Shown: positions 11,350 through 24,254 of the stretch, piece by piece
Position numbering within the stretch: the stretch's first letter is position 1
Layout: every line of letters begins with the position of its first letter
Assembly (NCBI RefSeq): GCF_045679555.1
Contig: NC_092091.1
Span: 77,268,902-77,332,901, forward strand
Direction of reading: 5' to 3'
Length of the DNA: 64,000 bases
From: Salvelinus alpinus
Lineage: Eukaryota; Chordata; Actinopteri; Salmoniformes; Salmonidae
Translations under genes and position numbers: made by a program
The notes under the pieces: generated by a model
The model's database searches: none
What the model was told of the DNA's origin: nothing
The model's input: the letters and a program-made list of their open reading frames with translations, nothing else

Positions 11350-11575
11350 CAGAACAGTGATGGAGCACAGCACGGAACAGTGATGGAGCACAGCGCGGAA
11401 CAGTGATGGAGCACAGCGCGGAACAGTGATGGAGCACAGCGCGGAACAGTGATGGAGCACAGCGCGGAACAGTGATGGAGCACAGCGCGGAACAGTGATG
11501 GAGCACAGCGCGGAACAGTGATGGAGCACAGCACAGTAATAAAGTACAGCACGGAACAGTGATGGAGTACAACAC
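11350..11575. repeat. 23-bp minisatellite in nat8l 3'UTR, ~9 copies
   Basis: Units with core GAACAGTGATGGAGCACAGC begin a few bases after the nat8l TGA. The last copies are diverged. Because the array lies immediately downstream of the stop, length change would alter the 3'UTR only. Confidence 0.93.
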
Positions 11576-12190
11576 ACGAGTGCACATGCCGGCAAACACA
11601 CACATGAATGCACGCCACACACGCAAGCACACACTCTAACCCAACCCCCTGAGACCCTGAACTCAGAGCATCTTGATTCACCATTTAGTGAATGGAAGAA
11701 AATCACCAGAACGTAATGTATGTAATCGCTAGGTTAAAGGTAAAGAATTGTTTGCAAACGTACCTGTTTTTCTTGTGATTTGAAGAGGGTTCTGTTAATT
11801 TCCTGTTCAGAGAATCGGTGGGGAAATTGGGTGCGTTCGAGCGCATGGTTTATTCAGGGTAACGCGCTAGTAGCTTGTTCCGGGGGACATGTTTATGTCC
11901 CAGGTTATTGATGCTTAAAGCATCTTGATTGAAATGTGTGCTGGTATTATTACATATGTTTATCTGAACATGTCTGTATAGTATATCATGTGCTTTGAAT
12001 GTTAATTGACCAGATGTCGAAGGCTTGGGTATTGCTATAAGAAGCCTGTACTCTTTGTTTGAGGAACAGGACAGGGAACAGCTCGGCATGCTGCTCAGGT
12101 TTGTTTGAAATGCTATATTTGATCATTTTTGTAAATACTTGCACATTTTGCCGGCTATCTTCACTTGCAAATAAAAACACTCACACTGGA
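11576..12190 (+). other. remaining nat8l 3' region with AATAAA at 12170
   Basis: No ORF of note. An AATAAA hexamer at 12170-12175 is the first clear polyadenylation signal after the stop, so the 3'UTR may be ~0.85 kb. Inference only. Confidence 0.45.
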
Positions 12191-12259
12191 CAAGAGAAAT
12201 CCATCGACTTCGTCAGTCTCCTCACTGTTAAAATCCTACTGCATGGTCACCTCAAAAGT

Positions 12260-12560
12260 GGTATTCAAACTTTTTCAGTTTTGAATTTCTGGGGACCCCC
12301 TTTTTTTCCGCAATAATTTCTTGCGACCACAACACACCCCAAATCTAATGACACAACCTTCAAATCTGTACATTTCAATTTTTACATCAACAAATAACCT
12401 TCAATTCATTTTCAAAATCAAAAACCAATAAATATATTTACTAAAATTTTATTTTTTTCCCCAATTATCTTTCTTATTGGGTGTCATATTTTATTTTTTA
12501 CTCTGTTTTTGTTCCAAAAATCAAATAAAAAAACAATACCACTGAATACTGTTTCAAACA
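12260..12560. mobile_element. AT-rich salmonid dispersed repeat
   Basis: Starts near TCAAAAGTGGTATTCAAAC and includes TTCTGGGGACCCCC. I recognise this wording as a dispersed hAT-like family, but ends and target duplication are not clear here. Confidence 0.4.
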
Positions 12561-12597
12561 AAACCAATGGTTCTGCATGAGTTTAGCATGAGCCTTA

Positions 12598-13403
12598 CGC
12601 TTCGAACACACCGACTGCGTCATTGCGCTTCGATACATCAGAAGTACATTCATTTCCAATGGAACGCTGCATTTGCCTTGCAGCATTGCGTTGCAGAGGC
12701 AGTTGCAGTGCGTTCTGTGTGGTGCATACGTTCGATAAATCGAACGTATGCATCAAATTGTATGAGTGGACTTGACAGAAAGTAGCAAAATATGAATGTC
12801 GTTTTTTTTTTGCATACACATTCAGTAAAAATTTGTGATTACATAAAAACAGTTTGATTGCATAATTTCTTTACATTTTTTATAAATTTATTTGCCAAGT
12901 ATATTATTTATTCGATGACATCCTCAAATTAATTGTGAGAGCCTATAATATAATTTCCCTCAAATGCAGTTTGGAGCGAAATGCAATAATAAATAGTAAA
13001 GATAGGCAGAGTAGGCTCTTTCAACAATGAGACCAACGTTGAGGAAGGTGGTCTTGATCGCGCTGTTGGGCCGGGACCAGCCCCGCCGAAAGCGCAGGTC
13101 TGTGTGGGTCTGCTAGCTAACGCTAACTAGCCACATCTAGCACAAGCTCACTACTAACCTGACCTGGCAATCCTACTATCGTGGACACTTGTCTCCAAGC
13201 AGCATTTTGTGTGTTTATGTCCCTGTAGCTGTCAGCAGTTGTGTCAAAAAGACACGGTTTTGAAGATACTGCGAAAATTATTCTCTCCATGTGTCCAACC
13301 GCATGCGACCATTTGCAAAAGGTACCTGCATCAGTATAGTTGCCTAGCTGCGCAAAATGTTATGCAGCAGTGATGCAATGACGCAGTCGGTGTGTTCGAA
13401 GCG
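12598..13403 (+). mobile_element. PIF/Harbinger-type element with TTA duplication
   Basis: Terminal inverted repeats of about 29 bp (CGCTTCGAACACACCGACTG... and its complement) are flanked by TTA at 12595-12597 and 13404-13406, the 3-bp duplication typical of PIF/Harbinger. Inside, 13027-13116 encodes a short frame with RDQPRRKRRSVWV, similar to the N-terminus of Harbinger transposases (basic stretch before VWV). The rest of the transposase is missing. A 14-bp-arm palindrome with a 2-nt loop lies at 12723-12752. A shorter deletion derivative is at 39343-39622. Confidence 0.8.
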
Positions 13404-13702
13404 TTAGGAGTTAGCTAGAAACGTAGTGTGAGAAGTCTTTACCAATGGCCTTTGGGAGGAAACGGTTATCATTTGTCCAAATGTTGAAATGTTCTCGTCA
13501 AGCTCAAGTCACTGACAGTTAAAGTTACAAAATGCTGCACAGAAGCGTTTCACTTCCTCTCTCTCTCAAACACAAAAGCCATGGGGGTAAAATGTATACT
13601 TTCGGTTAAAAGAAATTGAATGTTCAGCTAATCCACAATACCAAAACTCGGAAAACTGGAAGGCTGAATGCCAGAATGTGTCTATTCATTACTTTTAAGC
13701 GC

Positions 13703-14189
13703 TAAAGGGGTAATCTGTGATTGCTAACTCCATTTTTGCACTTTTAAATTAATGATATACTCTATACTAGCTGTTGATTCTGGAAGAATATAACATAACA
13801 TAAAATGCAAACTTAGTCACTGTATAGCTTCAAGACATTTTAAAAACTACAATTCTTATGTTATGGATGGTCAGTCATTGCATCTATAGCCCAGTCTCTG
13901 AATTTGATTGGTTACATTTCCCCAGCCCCATCCTTAAGCGGTTTGCCCAGTTTGTTTTTGCTTGAACTTCAGATTGTCCCTTTATGTGTTCAAACATGGT
14001 TCTGAACTTTCTAACCCTGTTCGTGTCTTGACCAAAAGTCACTCAGTAACTGGTTGTTGAACCCTGTTCAGGAGGAGGGTTCTAGAATAGTTTTTTGCCT
14101 CCCAAAAATGTGTTAGCGAACAGTCCATGACAGGCATAGCTAGTAACATCACAATCATTCTAGATGCAACATTAAACATCTCCCCTTTA
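13703..14189. mobile_element. non-autonomous element with TAAAGGGG inverted ends
   Basis: Left end TAAAGGGGTAATCTGTG and right end CTCCCCTTTA are inverted. The interior is AT-rich and non-coding, and the wording matches a common salmonid family. No clear target duplication. Confidence 0.5.
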
Positions 14190-14319
14190 ATGCATTTGAC
14201 CTCCTGCGGTCAGTGTCAGCATCCGGTAACTCATTCATCATTCACAAGTTTTTATTTCTTGCAAAAATTCAGCTCTCTCTTTAAACGTAGCTAGCTAACC
14301 TATAAATACTGTAGCTAGC

Positions 14320-14472
14320 TAAATTTAGAGTGGCTATAGCTTATTGTCGGGTCGCTCGCTTAATTTAGAGTGGCTATAGCCTATTGTAGGGTCCCTAGCT
14401 AGCATATTGTATGTTTGCTAGCTAGCCTATTCTAAGTTTAATAGCTAGCCTATTGTAGGGTCGCTAGGTTAA
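14320..14472. repeat. 23-bp satellite, left diverged part
   Basis: Diverged units sharing CTAGCTAGCCTATTGTAGGG with the main array at 15278. Separated from it by the insertion at 14473-15277. Confidence 0.8.
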
Positions 14473-15277
14473 AACCCCCTAAGGTTGATGTCCGTGCCCC
14501 AGTGGAAAATATAATTAGAATAATACAAAAATCCCCATCAAATCTGTCAGTTTAAGCTACAGATATGTTTTATTGCATTGGATGCGTCTCAATCCACCTC
14601 ATCAACCTATGTCATACCTTCGCATCTGTGGTGAAAGTTGACAGAGCTAGAGAGGTATTTGTCAGACCATGAGACATCCCAAAAATTGGTCTTCTCACAA
14701 CATCATCTGTAACCTCCAAACGGTTTGGCCTACAAACTATTATAACCCCTCGATGGAAAGCTGACCCCTCTGAGACTCTCACAAACACGATTGCTTTCTC
14801 CGTTTTGCTCTACGACCTCCACAAGCATCTTGGGACTTGTCTGAAGTTGGTACAGCCAATCTGCCAACTTCTGTCTGTCGCATCCGAACAGTTTGGGCTA
14901 CACACTGATATGACAACTCTGTGGAAAGGTGAGACGGACACGGACATTTCCGTTGTTTTGCTCTAGAATGTTCACAAGACTCATCTGAAGGTCCCCTCGT
15001 ACCAGTTGAAAAAATGAATGGAAATATATATGGAGACTGTTTAGTGACAAAAATAAGGGGTTAAATACATGTAAAAAAATAACTAAAAATGTTACTGATC
15101 ATTCTTATATCTCTCAGATATTGGTCAGACACTTCAGAACAAACTTCCTTTGGATTTTTTAGGGGGGGACTATCTGTTCCATGTAGTGAATCTGTTATTC
15201 AATGCATTTGTATGGGCTAATAGCTAAATAAAAATGTTCATCAAATAATTGTAATACAGGGCTTAGACTATTATGGG
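14473..15277. mobile_element. piggyBac-like insertion splitting the satellite
   Basis: TTAA occurs at both borders (14469-14472 and 15278-15281), with ends beginning CCC on both strands (AACCCCCTAAGG; complement of right end CCCATAATAG). The uninterrupted sequence is still present at 15427-15450 (CACTAGGTTAATGTAGAGTG), giving an internal empty-site reference. 805 bp, no coding potential. TTAA targeting is the piggyBac rule; superfamily is inferred. Confidence 0.7.
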
Positions 15278-16982
15278 TTAATGTAGAGTGGCTAGCTAGC
15301 CTGTTGTAGGTTCCCTAGCTAGCCTATTGTAGGTTCCCTAGCTAGCCTATTGTAGTTTCCCTAGCTAGCCTATTGTAGGTTCCCTAGCTAGCCTATTGTA
15401 GGTTCCCTAGCTAGCCTATTGTAGGGTCACTAGGTTAATGTAGAGTGGCTAGGTAGCCTATTGTAGAGTGGCTAGGTAACCTATTGTAGAGTGGCTAGGT
15501 CACCTATTGTAGAGTGGCTAGGTCACCTATTGTAGAGTGGCTAGGTAGCCTATTGTAGAGTGGCTAGGTAGCCTATTGTAGAGTGGCTAGGTAGCCTATT
15601 GTAGAGTGGCTAGGTAGCCTATTGTAGAGTGGCTAGGTAGCCTATTGTAGAGTGGCTAGGTAGCCTATTGTAGAGTGGCTAGGTAGCCTATTGTAGAGTG
15701 GCTAGGTAGCCTATTGTAGAGTGGCTAGGTAGCCTATTGTAGAGTGGCTAGGTAGCCTATTGTAGAGTGGCTAGGTAACCTATTGTAGAGTGGCTAGGAA
15801 ACCTATTGTAGAGTGGCTAGGTAGCCTATTGTAGAGTGGCTAGGTAGCCTATTGTAGAGTGGCTAGGTAGCCTATTGTAGAGTGGCTAGGTAGCCTATTG
15901 TAGAGTGGCTAGGTAGCCTATTGTAGAGTGGCTAGGTAGCCTATTGTAGAGTGGCTAGGTAGCCTATTGTAGAGTGGCTAGGTAGCCTATTGTAGAGTGG
16001 CTAGGTAGCCTATTGTAGAGTGGCTAGGTAACCTATTGTAGAGTGGCTAGGTAGCCTATTGTAGAGTGGCTAGGTAGCCTATTGTAGAGTGGCTAGGTAG
16101 CCTATTGTAGAGTGGCGAGGTAGACTATTGTAGAGTGGCTAGGTAGCCTATTGTAGAGTGGCTAGGTAGCCTATTGTAGAGTGGCTAGGTAACCTATTGT
16201 AGAGGGGCTAGGTAGCCTATTGTAGAGTGGCTAGGTAGCCTATTGTAGAGTGGCTAGGTAGCCTATTGTAGAGTGGCTAGGTAGCCTATTGTAGAGTGGC
16301 GAGGTAGACTATTGTAGAGTGGCTAGGTAGCCTATTGTAGAGTGGCTAGGTAGCCTATTGTAGAGTGGCTAGGTAACCTATTGTAGAGTGGCTAGGTAGC
16401 CTATTGTAGAGTGGCTAGGTAGCCTATTGTAGAGTGGCTAGGTAGCCTATTGTAGAGTGGCTAGGTAGCCTATTGTAGAGTGGCTAGGTAGCCTATTGTA
16501 GAGTGGCTAGGTAGCCTATTGTAGAGTGGCTAGGTAACCTATTGTAGAGTGGCTAGGTAACCTATTGTAGAGTGGCTAGGTAGCCTATTGCAGAGTGGCT
16601 AGGTAGCCTATTGCAGAGTGGCTAGGTAACCTATTGGAGAGTGGCTAGGTAGCCTATTGTAGAGTGGCTAGGTAGCCTATTGTAGAGTGGCTAGGTAACC
16701 TATTGTAGAGTGGCTAGGTAACCTATTGTAGAGTGGCTAGGTAGCCTATTGCAGAGTGGCTAGGTAGCCTATTGCAGAGTGGCTAGGTAACCTATTGGAG
16801 AGTGGCTAGGTAGCCTATTGTAGAGTGGCTAGGTAGCCTATTGTAGAGTGGCTAGGTAACCTATTGTAGAGTGGCTAGGTAACCTATTGTAGAGTGGCTA
16901 GGTAACCTATTGTAGAGTGGCTAGGTAACCTATTGTAGAGTTGCTATCTGGCCTATTGCAGGGTCCCTAGCTAGCCTTTTTA
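15278..16982. repeat. 23-bp satellite array, ~72 copies, with higher-order structure
   Basis: Consensus core GTAGAGTGGCTAGGTAGCCT. The first ~150 bp uses a related unit (GGTTCCCTAGCTAGCCTATT). Variants recur at multiples of the unit: GGCGAGGTAGAC at 16115 and 16299 (184 bp, 8 units) and TTGCAGAG at ~16588 and ~16749 (161 bp, 7 units). This shows multi-unit duplications. Confidence 0.96.
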
Positions 16983-17995
16983 AGGCCTTGTAAGGCCTAC
17001 TGTATGAGAAGCAAGATCATGTGTTTTACAAGAAACGGTATAGGACTTAAAATAAGTAACATAGTGAAGGGTAGGGGGATTCCGCCTTATCACCCTGGCA
17101 CAGCTCCTCCACTTCTATTTTTCTCACACCATACTTTCCTGTTTTCGTCTTTCACATTACTCTCTGTCTTCCTCTAGTTTTTGTAGAAAAATGCAGACAT
17201 AGGTAAAATACATATTTGTTTTAAGTGCTGCATTAGCAGACTCAAGTCAGGGCCCATATTTATGAAACGTGTCAGTGCAGGAGTGCTGATCTAGGATCTG
17301 TTTATCCTTTTTGATCATAATGAATAAGGTCATGTGGACAGGGAGGACTTGATCCCAGGTCAGTATTCCTGAGATGGTTCATCTCTAGTTCTGCATTTGC
17401 TTTGCATTGAGTCCAGGTTTGGGTTTATTTCACTGAAGAAGATTCCCTGCACTGTCATTCACGCAGATCACATCATTTCACCCAAAATATATATTTGAAA
17501 GTAAGCTATAGACACATGTTTTCTAACTTTAGGTAATTTTGGAGTAGCAGAATAGTAGATCATTCATAACCCCAGGTTATGCTTGAGAGAGGGTGTTTTG
17601 AAACTCTTCAGTGCAGCAGTCTGCAACTGAAACTTTCAGTTGGACTTGAGCGTGACTGACTTTAGTTAGACATACTGCCTGTTTCCAATGTGCAGTTTTC
17701 ACACACAACACAATGCCATAGATAACTCAAGTTTTGAGGGAGCATGCAATTCGCATGTTGACTGCAGGAATGTCCACCAGAGCTGTTGCCAGAGATTTAA
17801 TGTTAATTTCTCTACCATAGGCCTCCCACTCCTCTTTCTATTCTCGTTAGAGCCAGTTTGCGCTGTTCTGTGAAGGGAGTAATACAGAAGTCTGACATTG
17901 TAAAGTGAAAATGACAAAGTTTAGAAGGCTTTTTATACCTTGAATTTAATACAAGTTTGCATTTCTTGCCGTGCAGGAAAATTCTTAGGAAAATT
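16983..17995. other. no gene; one MITE-like repeat at 17279-17375
   Basis: 17279-17375 has inverted ends (GAGTGCTGATCTAGGATC and GATCCCAGGTCAGTATTCC) of a familiar salmonid MITE. 17620-17685 weakly resembles 21575-21640 upstream of the lectin (ACTTTCAGTTG, ACATACTG), so it may be an old duplicate of lectin upstream DNA. No exon was found. Confidence 0.4.
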
Positions 17996-18310
17996 TCAAA
18001 TCAAATCAAATCAAATTTTATTTGTCACGTACACATGGTTAGCAGATGTTAATGCGAGTGTAGCGAAATGCTTGTGCTTCTAGTTCCGACAATGCAGTAA
18101 TAACCAACAAGTAATCTAACCTAACAATTCCACAACTACTACCTTATACACACAAGTGTAAAGGGATAAAGAATATGTACATAAAGATATATGAATGAGT
18201 GATGGTACAGAACGGCATAGGCAAGATGCAGTAGATGCATCTTGCAGTAGATGCATCTTGCAGTAGATGCACAGCAATTGTGCACCCATAATAACAAGAT
18301 TAATCAAATC
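17996..18310. mobile_element. salmonid dispersed repeat with (TCAAA)n tail
   Basis: Begins with the tail TCAAATCAAATCAAATTTTA then TTTGTCACGTACACATGGTT, a very common salmonid repeat end. Includes a local triplication of GCAGTAGATGCATCTT at 18225-18265. Confidence 0.75.
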
Positions 18311-18527
18311 AATCACCCATTAATAGTTGCTAGAAAGGAGTAGAAGTGCTTTTAAACTTTTCATCTTCTTGCTCGGTAATTCAATAATTATTTAAATTGT
18401 TCTGTACTTCTTCAAAAGCATACCTCAGATATTGTATACAGCTCTACTTATCACAAACCCTGTGCATCTCTTTCTCTCAGGAGATGGAATGATCCATGAC
18501 CTGAGACTTGTCCTGGTTGGCCTGGAA

Positions 18528-18768
18528 CAGAGTGGAGAACAGAGGAAGAGTGCAGCAGGGAACACCATTCTGGACAGAGTGGAGAACAGGGGAAGAGTGC
18601 AGCAGGGAACACCATTCTGGACAGAGTGGGGAACAGGGGAAGAGTGCAGCAGGGAACACCATTCTGGACAGAGTGGGGAACAGGGGAAGAGTGCAGCAGG
18701 GAACACCATTCTGGACAGAGTGGAGAACAGAGGAAGAGTGCAGCAGGGAACACCATTCTGGACAGACA
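18528..18768. repeat. 47-bp minisatellite, 5 copies
   Basis: Units with core AGTGCAGCAGGGAACACCAT, very uniform. The apparent proteins on either strand are repeat artefacts. Confidence 0.94.
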
Positions 18769-18770
18769 AC

Positions 18771-18886
18771 TAACTAGATCAGTCTGAATAAAAACTAACT
18801 AACTAGATCAGTCTGAATACAAACTAACTAACTAGATCAGTCTGAATAAAAACTAACTAACTAGATCAGTCTGAATAAAAACTACA
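18771..18886. repeat. 29-bp tandem repeat, 4 copies
   Basis: Core ACTAGATCAGTCTGAATAAA, directly adjoining the 47-bp array. Confidence 0.93.
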
Positions 18887-19074
18887 GAGAAGTGTGTAAA
18901 ACAGGAATAGATGTCTTAAGTTGGGATCGGGCCCTTAGTGAGGGTAGGGAGGGCAGAGGGAGGGAGGAAAGGAGAGAGGCACGTGTAGGAGGCCTATTTC
19001 GGGAGTGAAGAGATCATTAGGGGACATTGGAAGAGAGCAGGAGTGCATCACCTTAAGGCTTTCTGACTCAGCTA

Positions 19075-19679
<605 letters not shown>

Positions 19680-19724
19680 CTTAGAAACATTGAGTCCAGC
19701 ATTCATTCTGGTTTAGCCAGGCTT

Positions 19725-19860
19725 AGGGTTGCAAAATCCGCTAACTTTCCAAAAATTCCTTGGTTTTGAAGAAATCCTGGATGGTATGAGTGAGGAATGG
19801 AGGAAATCTGTGAAAAATCTGTGAATTCTGGGAAATTATGCGGAATTTCATAACCCTAGA
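19725..19860. mobile_element. short inverted-end repeat
   Basis: Ends TTAGGGTTGCAAAATCC and ATTTCATAACCCTAG are inverted around AGGGTT. The wording matches a small salmonid family. Confidence 0.5.
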
Positions 19861-19929
19861 CCAGGTTAGCAGCATGTCTAGATAACCCTAGCTGGCTAAC
19901 ACATTTGAATGAATTTTTTAAGAAAAAGA

Positions 19930-20520
19930 AAAAAGTGATTTGCTTTGCCACATTTTTTGCAGTATTGCTTTAATGCCTTTTTGCAAACAGAACACATGTT
20001 TTGGAATATTTGTATTCTGTACAGGCTTCCTTCTTTGCATTCTGTCAATTAGGTTAGTATTGTGGAGTAACTACAATGTTGTTGATCCATCCTCCTATCA
20101 CAGGAATTAAACTCTGTAACTGTTTTAAAGTCACCATTGGTCTGATGGTGAAATCCCTGAGTGGTTTCCTTCATCTCCGGCAACTGAGTTAGAAAGGATG
20201 CCTGTATCTTTGTAGTGACTGGGTTTATTGATACACCATCCAAAGTGTAATTAATAACCATGTTCAAAAGGATATTAAATGTCTGCTTTTATATTTTTTT
20301 ACCCATTTACCAATATGTGCCCTTCTTTGAGAGGCATTGGAAAACATCCATGGTCTTTGTGGTTGAATCTGTGTTTGAAATTCACTGCTCGGCTAAGGGT
20401 CCTTATAGATAATTGTATGTGTGGGGTACAGAGATGAGGTACTTATAGAAAAATCTGGTTAAAACACAACAGAAAAGTGGAACAAGTCAAGGGGTGTGAT
20501 AACTTTCTGAAGGCACTGTA
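19930..20520. mobile_element. Tc1-like end repeat (non-coding)
   Basis: Terminates at 20520 with TTTCTGAAGGCACTGTA, the end of a well-known salmonid Tc1-like family. The interior shows no transposase frame and the left end is unclear. Confidence 0.5.
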
Positions 20521-20525
20521 GTTTC

Positions 20526-20725
20526 ACGTGCCAATGCAAACTAGCATGCTAGTAGATACCATAGACGTCCAGTCATTTCGCTAACGCTAGTTAGCTAACG
20601 CTAAAGCTATTAAGCAACTTCCTTTAAACTTCATGCAGAGACATAAACATGATATCCAGTTCATCTGACTCTGGGGAAGTAGATAAAGGGCTTCATTGCC
20701 AAAATCCTGAAGTATCCAATAATTC
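20526..20725. mobile_element. salmonid dispersed repeat
   Basis: Contains CGCTAACGCTAGTTAGCTAA and GAAGTAGATAAAGGGCTTCA, phrases I recognise from a common salmonid repeat. Confidence 0.45.
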
Positions 20726-22190
20726 ATATTCTCATTGAAGTTGTTGTTATTTGTAGCTGTAGGACGAGAAAACACATGCAGTTTTAATTAGCCTAGCTAG
20801 CTAGCTAGTTATTAACTAGCTTCTCCGGTTTGATTCAGTCAAGACAGGAACTACGCAATCATATTGGATGATAAATAAACTAGCTATGGCAGCTATTAGT
20901 CCACTATAGCAAGAGTTGGCTTTGTCGGTTGCTGTCTCTCGCCTCTCCTTCCCTCCTCCCCACTGGCAAACTTACCCTTAGACAGAAGAGGGAAGTGCCT
21001 CAGGCCTCATTTCATCAAGGGGCCTCATGACCTGGGCATAATTCAAAACAAATAATATTAGTCATCTTTTTAAAAATATATAATTTATTCGCTAGCCGCT
21101 ACCCCATGCTCCACTCAAGATAGTTTCAGCCACTTGCGAATTGAAGGACTGGTTGATTATTTGCTTTCAACTGCACCTGCGTTTGCAGACGTCAAAAACT
21201 TGAGGTTAGCATGATTCAGCTTACCCAGTACAAAGGAACCAATGGGATAGTCCCAAAGGTACAAACTCTGCCCAACTAGCAACACATGCTCCTATTGGGT
21301 AAAACATTCATATTTAAAGCACAAATTCTATATCTCTAAACCAATTGTCCTGTATGTATTTTGATCGCCCCAGAGCTTCTAACACATTACATACAAATCA
21401 GACAATGCATAAAATATGACATAATTATAACAGATGAAATGAAGAAAATAAATCTTATCACGGTCTATATTGGTTTGTTGTTGAGACAAGCATAACAAAA
21501 TGTAGTGATTGAGCATTGTTAAGTGTTCTTATGTTTTTTTAATAGTCCAAATGACCCCACATATCTGTGCAGCATTCTGTAACTTGAACTTTCAGTTGAC
21601 TGTGAACTTTTGTTACACATACTGACTCACACATTTTCTGGACAAGCCCAAGTTAATCACATGTACCGTATATCTGAACATATCGTCCAGTGGTATATTA
21701 GATCATAATTGTTTGGCCAAATAAGGTAAAGGATATGCTGATGTTGACACAAAATGTGCAGTGGTTTGGACAAAAAAAACACACAACTCCAATCTTCCAT
21801 TTCGTGCTCACTCAGTACATCTGGTTACGTTGGACATATTTACACACCAATGTAATACATTTGGATGCATCTCTTTTCAACTCTCAAAGACCGTGGTAAG
21901 ATCTTCTTCATCATTTCACCTGATTAATGCATGCTAATGTTATGTACTGTCTGTGGGGGGGGTTTAGATATATACAATTTTATGTTTAAAATATTAATAT
22001 TTTACCTAAGCAGAGTAGTCACTAATTGAGTTTGTACTTTTGGGACTATCCCATTGTTTCCTCTGTAATGAGTAAATAAACTACGTCAAGCTCCCCTCCA
22101 GTACTTCAAATAACGATACATAAGGCACAGATACACATTTTGAGTAAAAATGTAAGAGACAATCTTATACAAACACAGGTGGAGAATCCA
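20726..22190. other. no gene recognised; upstream region of the lectin
   Basis: AT-rich, no convincing exon. If the lectin had an upstream promoter or 5' exon it should lie here; I cannot place it from sequence alone. Confidence 0.35.
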
Positions 22191-22290
22191 ACAATGCAGA
22201 CCATGGATATTGATAAAGACACATATGCCAACAAGCCCAGAAAAAAGGATTACATTGGTGTTACATTTTCAGGTATCAATGCAAGTACAG

Positions 22291-22394
<104 letters not shown>

Positions 22395-22629
22395 CACTTT
22401 CTCAGACGAGTACCTATTAGTCCCCTCACAATTCTGGATGATATAAAAAAATTTAACATTACCCGAGAGAGTTTATAATACCTTGAGATTCAGCTAATTT
22501 TCAGTGGTGGAAGAGACCATCCGGAGTTGCTGCAGTGTGTCTGGGGCTGCTGTGTGTTCTCCTACTGGCTGGTATCATAGGCATGTCTGTCTACTGTGAG
22601 TTTATACATTTATTATGTTTTCACTAATA

Positions 22630-24031
22630 AACTCAGTAAAAAAAGAAACGTCCATTTTTCAGGACCCTGTCTTTCAAGATAATTCGTAAAAATCCAAATA
22701 ACTTCAGAGATCTTCATTGTAAAGGATTTAAACACTGTTCTCCATGCTTGTTCAATGAACCATAAACAATTAATGGAACGGTTGTTAAGACACGAACAGC
22801 TTACAGACGGTAGGAAATTAAGGTCACAGTTATGAAAACTTAGGACACTAAAGAGGCCTTTTTACTGACTCTGAAAAACACCAAAAGAAAGATGCCCAGG
22901 GTCCCTGCTCATCTGCGTGAACGTGCCTTAGGCATGCTGCAAGGAGGCATGAGGACTGCAGATGTGGCCAGGGCAATAAATTGCAATGTCCGTACTGTGA
23001 GACGCCTAAGACAGCGCTACAGGGAGACAGGACAGACAGCTGATCGTCCTCGAAGTGGCAGACCACGTGTAACAACACCTGCACAGGATCGGTACATCCG
23101 AACATCACACCTGCGAGACAGGTACAGGATGGCAACAACAACTGCCAGAATTACACCAGGAATGCACAATCCCTCCATCAGTGCTCAGACTGTCCCCGCA
23201 ATAGGCTGAGAGAGGCTGGACTGAGGGCTTGTAGGCCTGTTGTAAAGGCAGGTCCTCACTAGACATCACCGGCAACATCGTCGCCTATGGGCACAAACCC
23301 GCCGTCGCTGGACCAGACAGGACTGGCAAAAAGTGCTCTTCACTGACGAGATGCGGTTTTGTCTCACCAGGTGTGATGGTCGGATTCGCGTTTATCGTCG
23401 AAGGAATGAGCGTTACACCGAGGCCTGTACTCTGGAGCGGGATCGATTTGGAGGTGGAGGGTTCGTCATGGTCTGGGGCGGTGTGTCACAGCATCATCAA
23501 ACTGAGCTTGTTATCATTGCAGGCAATCTCAACGCTGTGCGTTACAGGGAAGACATCCTCCTCCCCCATGTGGTACCCTTCCTGCAGGCTCATCCTGACA
23601 TGACCCTCCAGCATGACAATGCCACCAGCCATACTGCTCGTTCTGTGCGTGATTTCCTGCAAGACAGGAATGTCAGTGTTCTGCCATGGCCAGCGAAGAG
23701 CCCGGATATCAATCCCATTGAGCATGTCTGGGACCTGTTGGATCGGAGGGTGAGGGCTATCTGGCAAATCTGGTGCAGTCCATGAGGATGAGATGCACTG
23801 CAGTACTTAATGCAGCTGGAGGCCACACCAGATACCTACTGTTAATTTTCACCCCCCCTTTGTTCAGGGACACATTATTCAATTTCTGTTAGTCACATGT
23901 CTGTGGAACTTGTTCAGTTTATGTCTCAGTTGTTGAATATTTTTATGTTCATACAAACATTTACACGTATTTTAAGTTTGCTGAAAATAGACGCAGTTGA
24001 CAGTGTGAGGACGTTTCTTTTTTGCTGAGTT
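22630..24031 (+). mobile_element. Tc1-like transposon with defective transposase (lectin intron 2)
   Basis: Inverted ends AACTCAGTAAAAAAAGAAACG and its complement, flanked by TA at 22628-22629 and 24032-24033; 1402 bp. The transposase starts at 22892 (MPRVPAHLRERALGMLQGG; paired-like HTH). DDE landmarks are FTDEMRF (~23340), HDNATSHT (~23613) and SPDINPIEHVWD (~23700). It is inactive: extra C bases near 23191 and another shift near 23250 break the frame, and ~90 bp encoding the C-terminus are deleted at ~23760. Confidence 0.92.
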
Positions 24032-24254
24032 TACATTCTTCATCATCAGTAGTTTAATACTTATAGTTCAAAGGACCACAACGGGGAAATTACTGTGTTG
24101 TCCCCAGTGATGTAAGCACATGTGTATACTATATCCACTTGTGTGGCTGAATTTTGTTTTATAAAATTGTCCAAAATATCTATATGTTTTTATTTCAACA
24201 GATAACCGAGTCATTGGTCATTACTACTCTGCATAGAGATTCCAGACGTCCAGT

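Noticed and set aside
11110-11706. 198-residue - strand ORF overlapping nat8l exon 3 and its 3' array
   Set aside because: It is antisense to a well-supported GNAT exon, and most of it is the 23-bp repeat.
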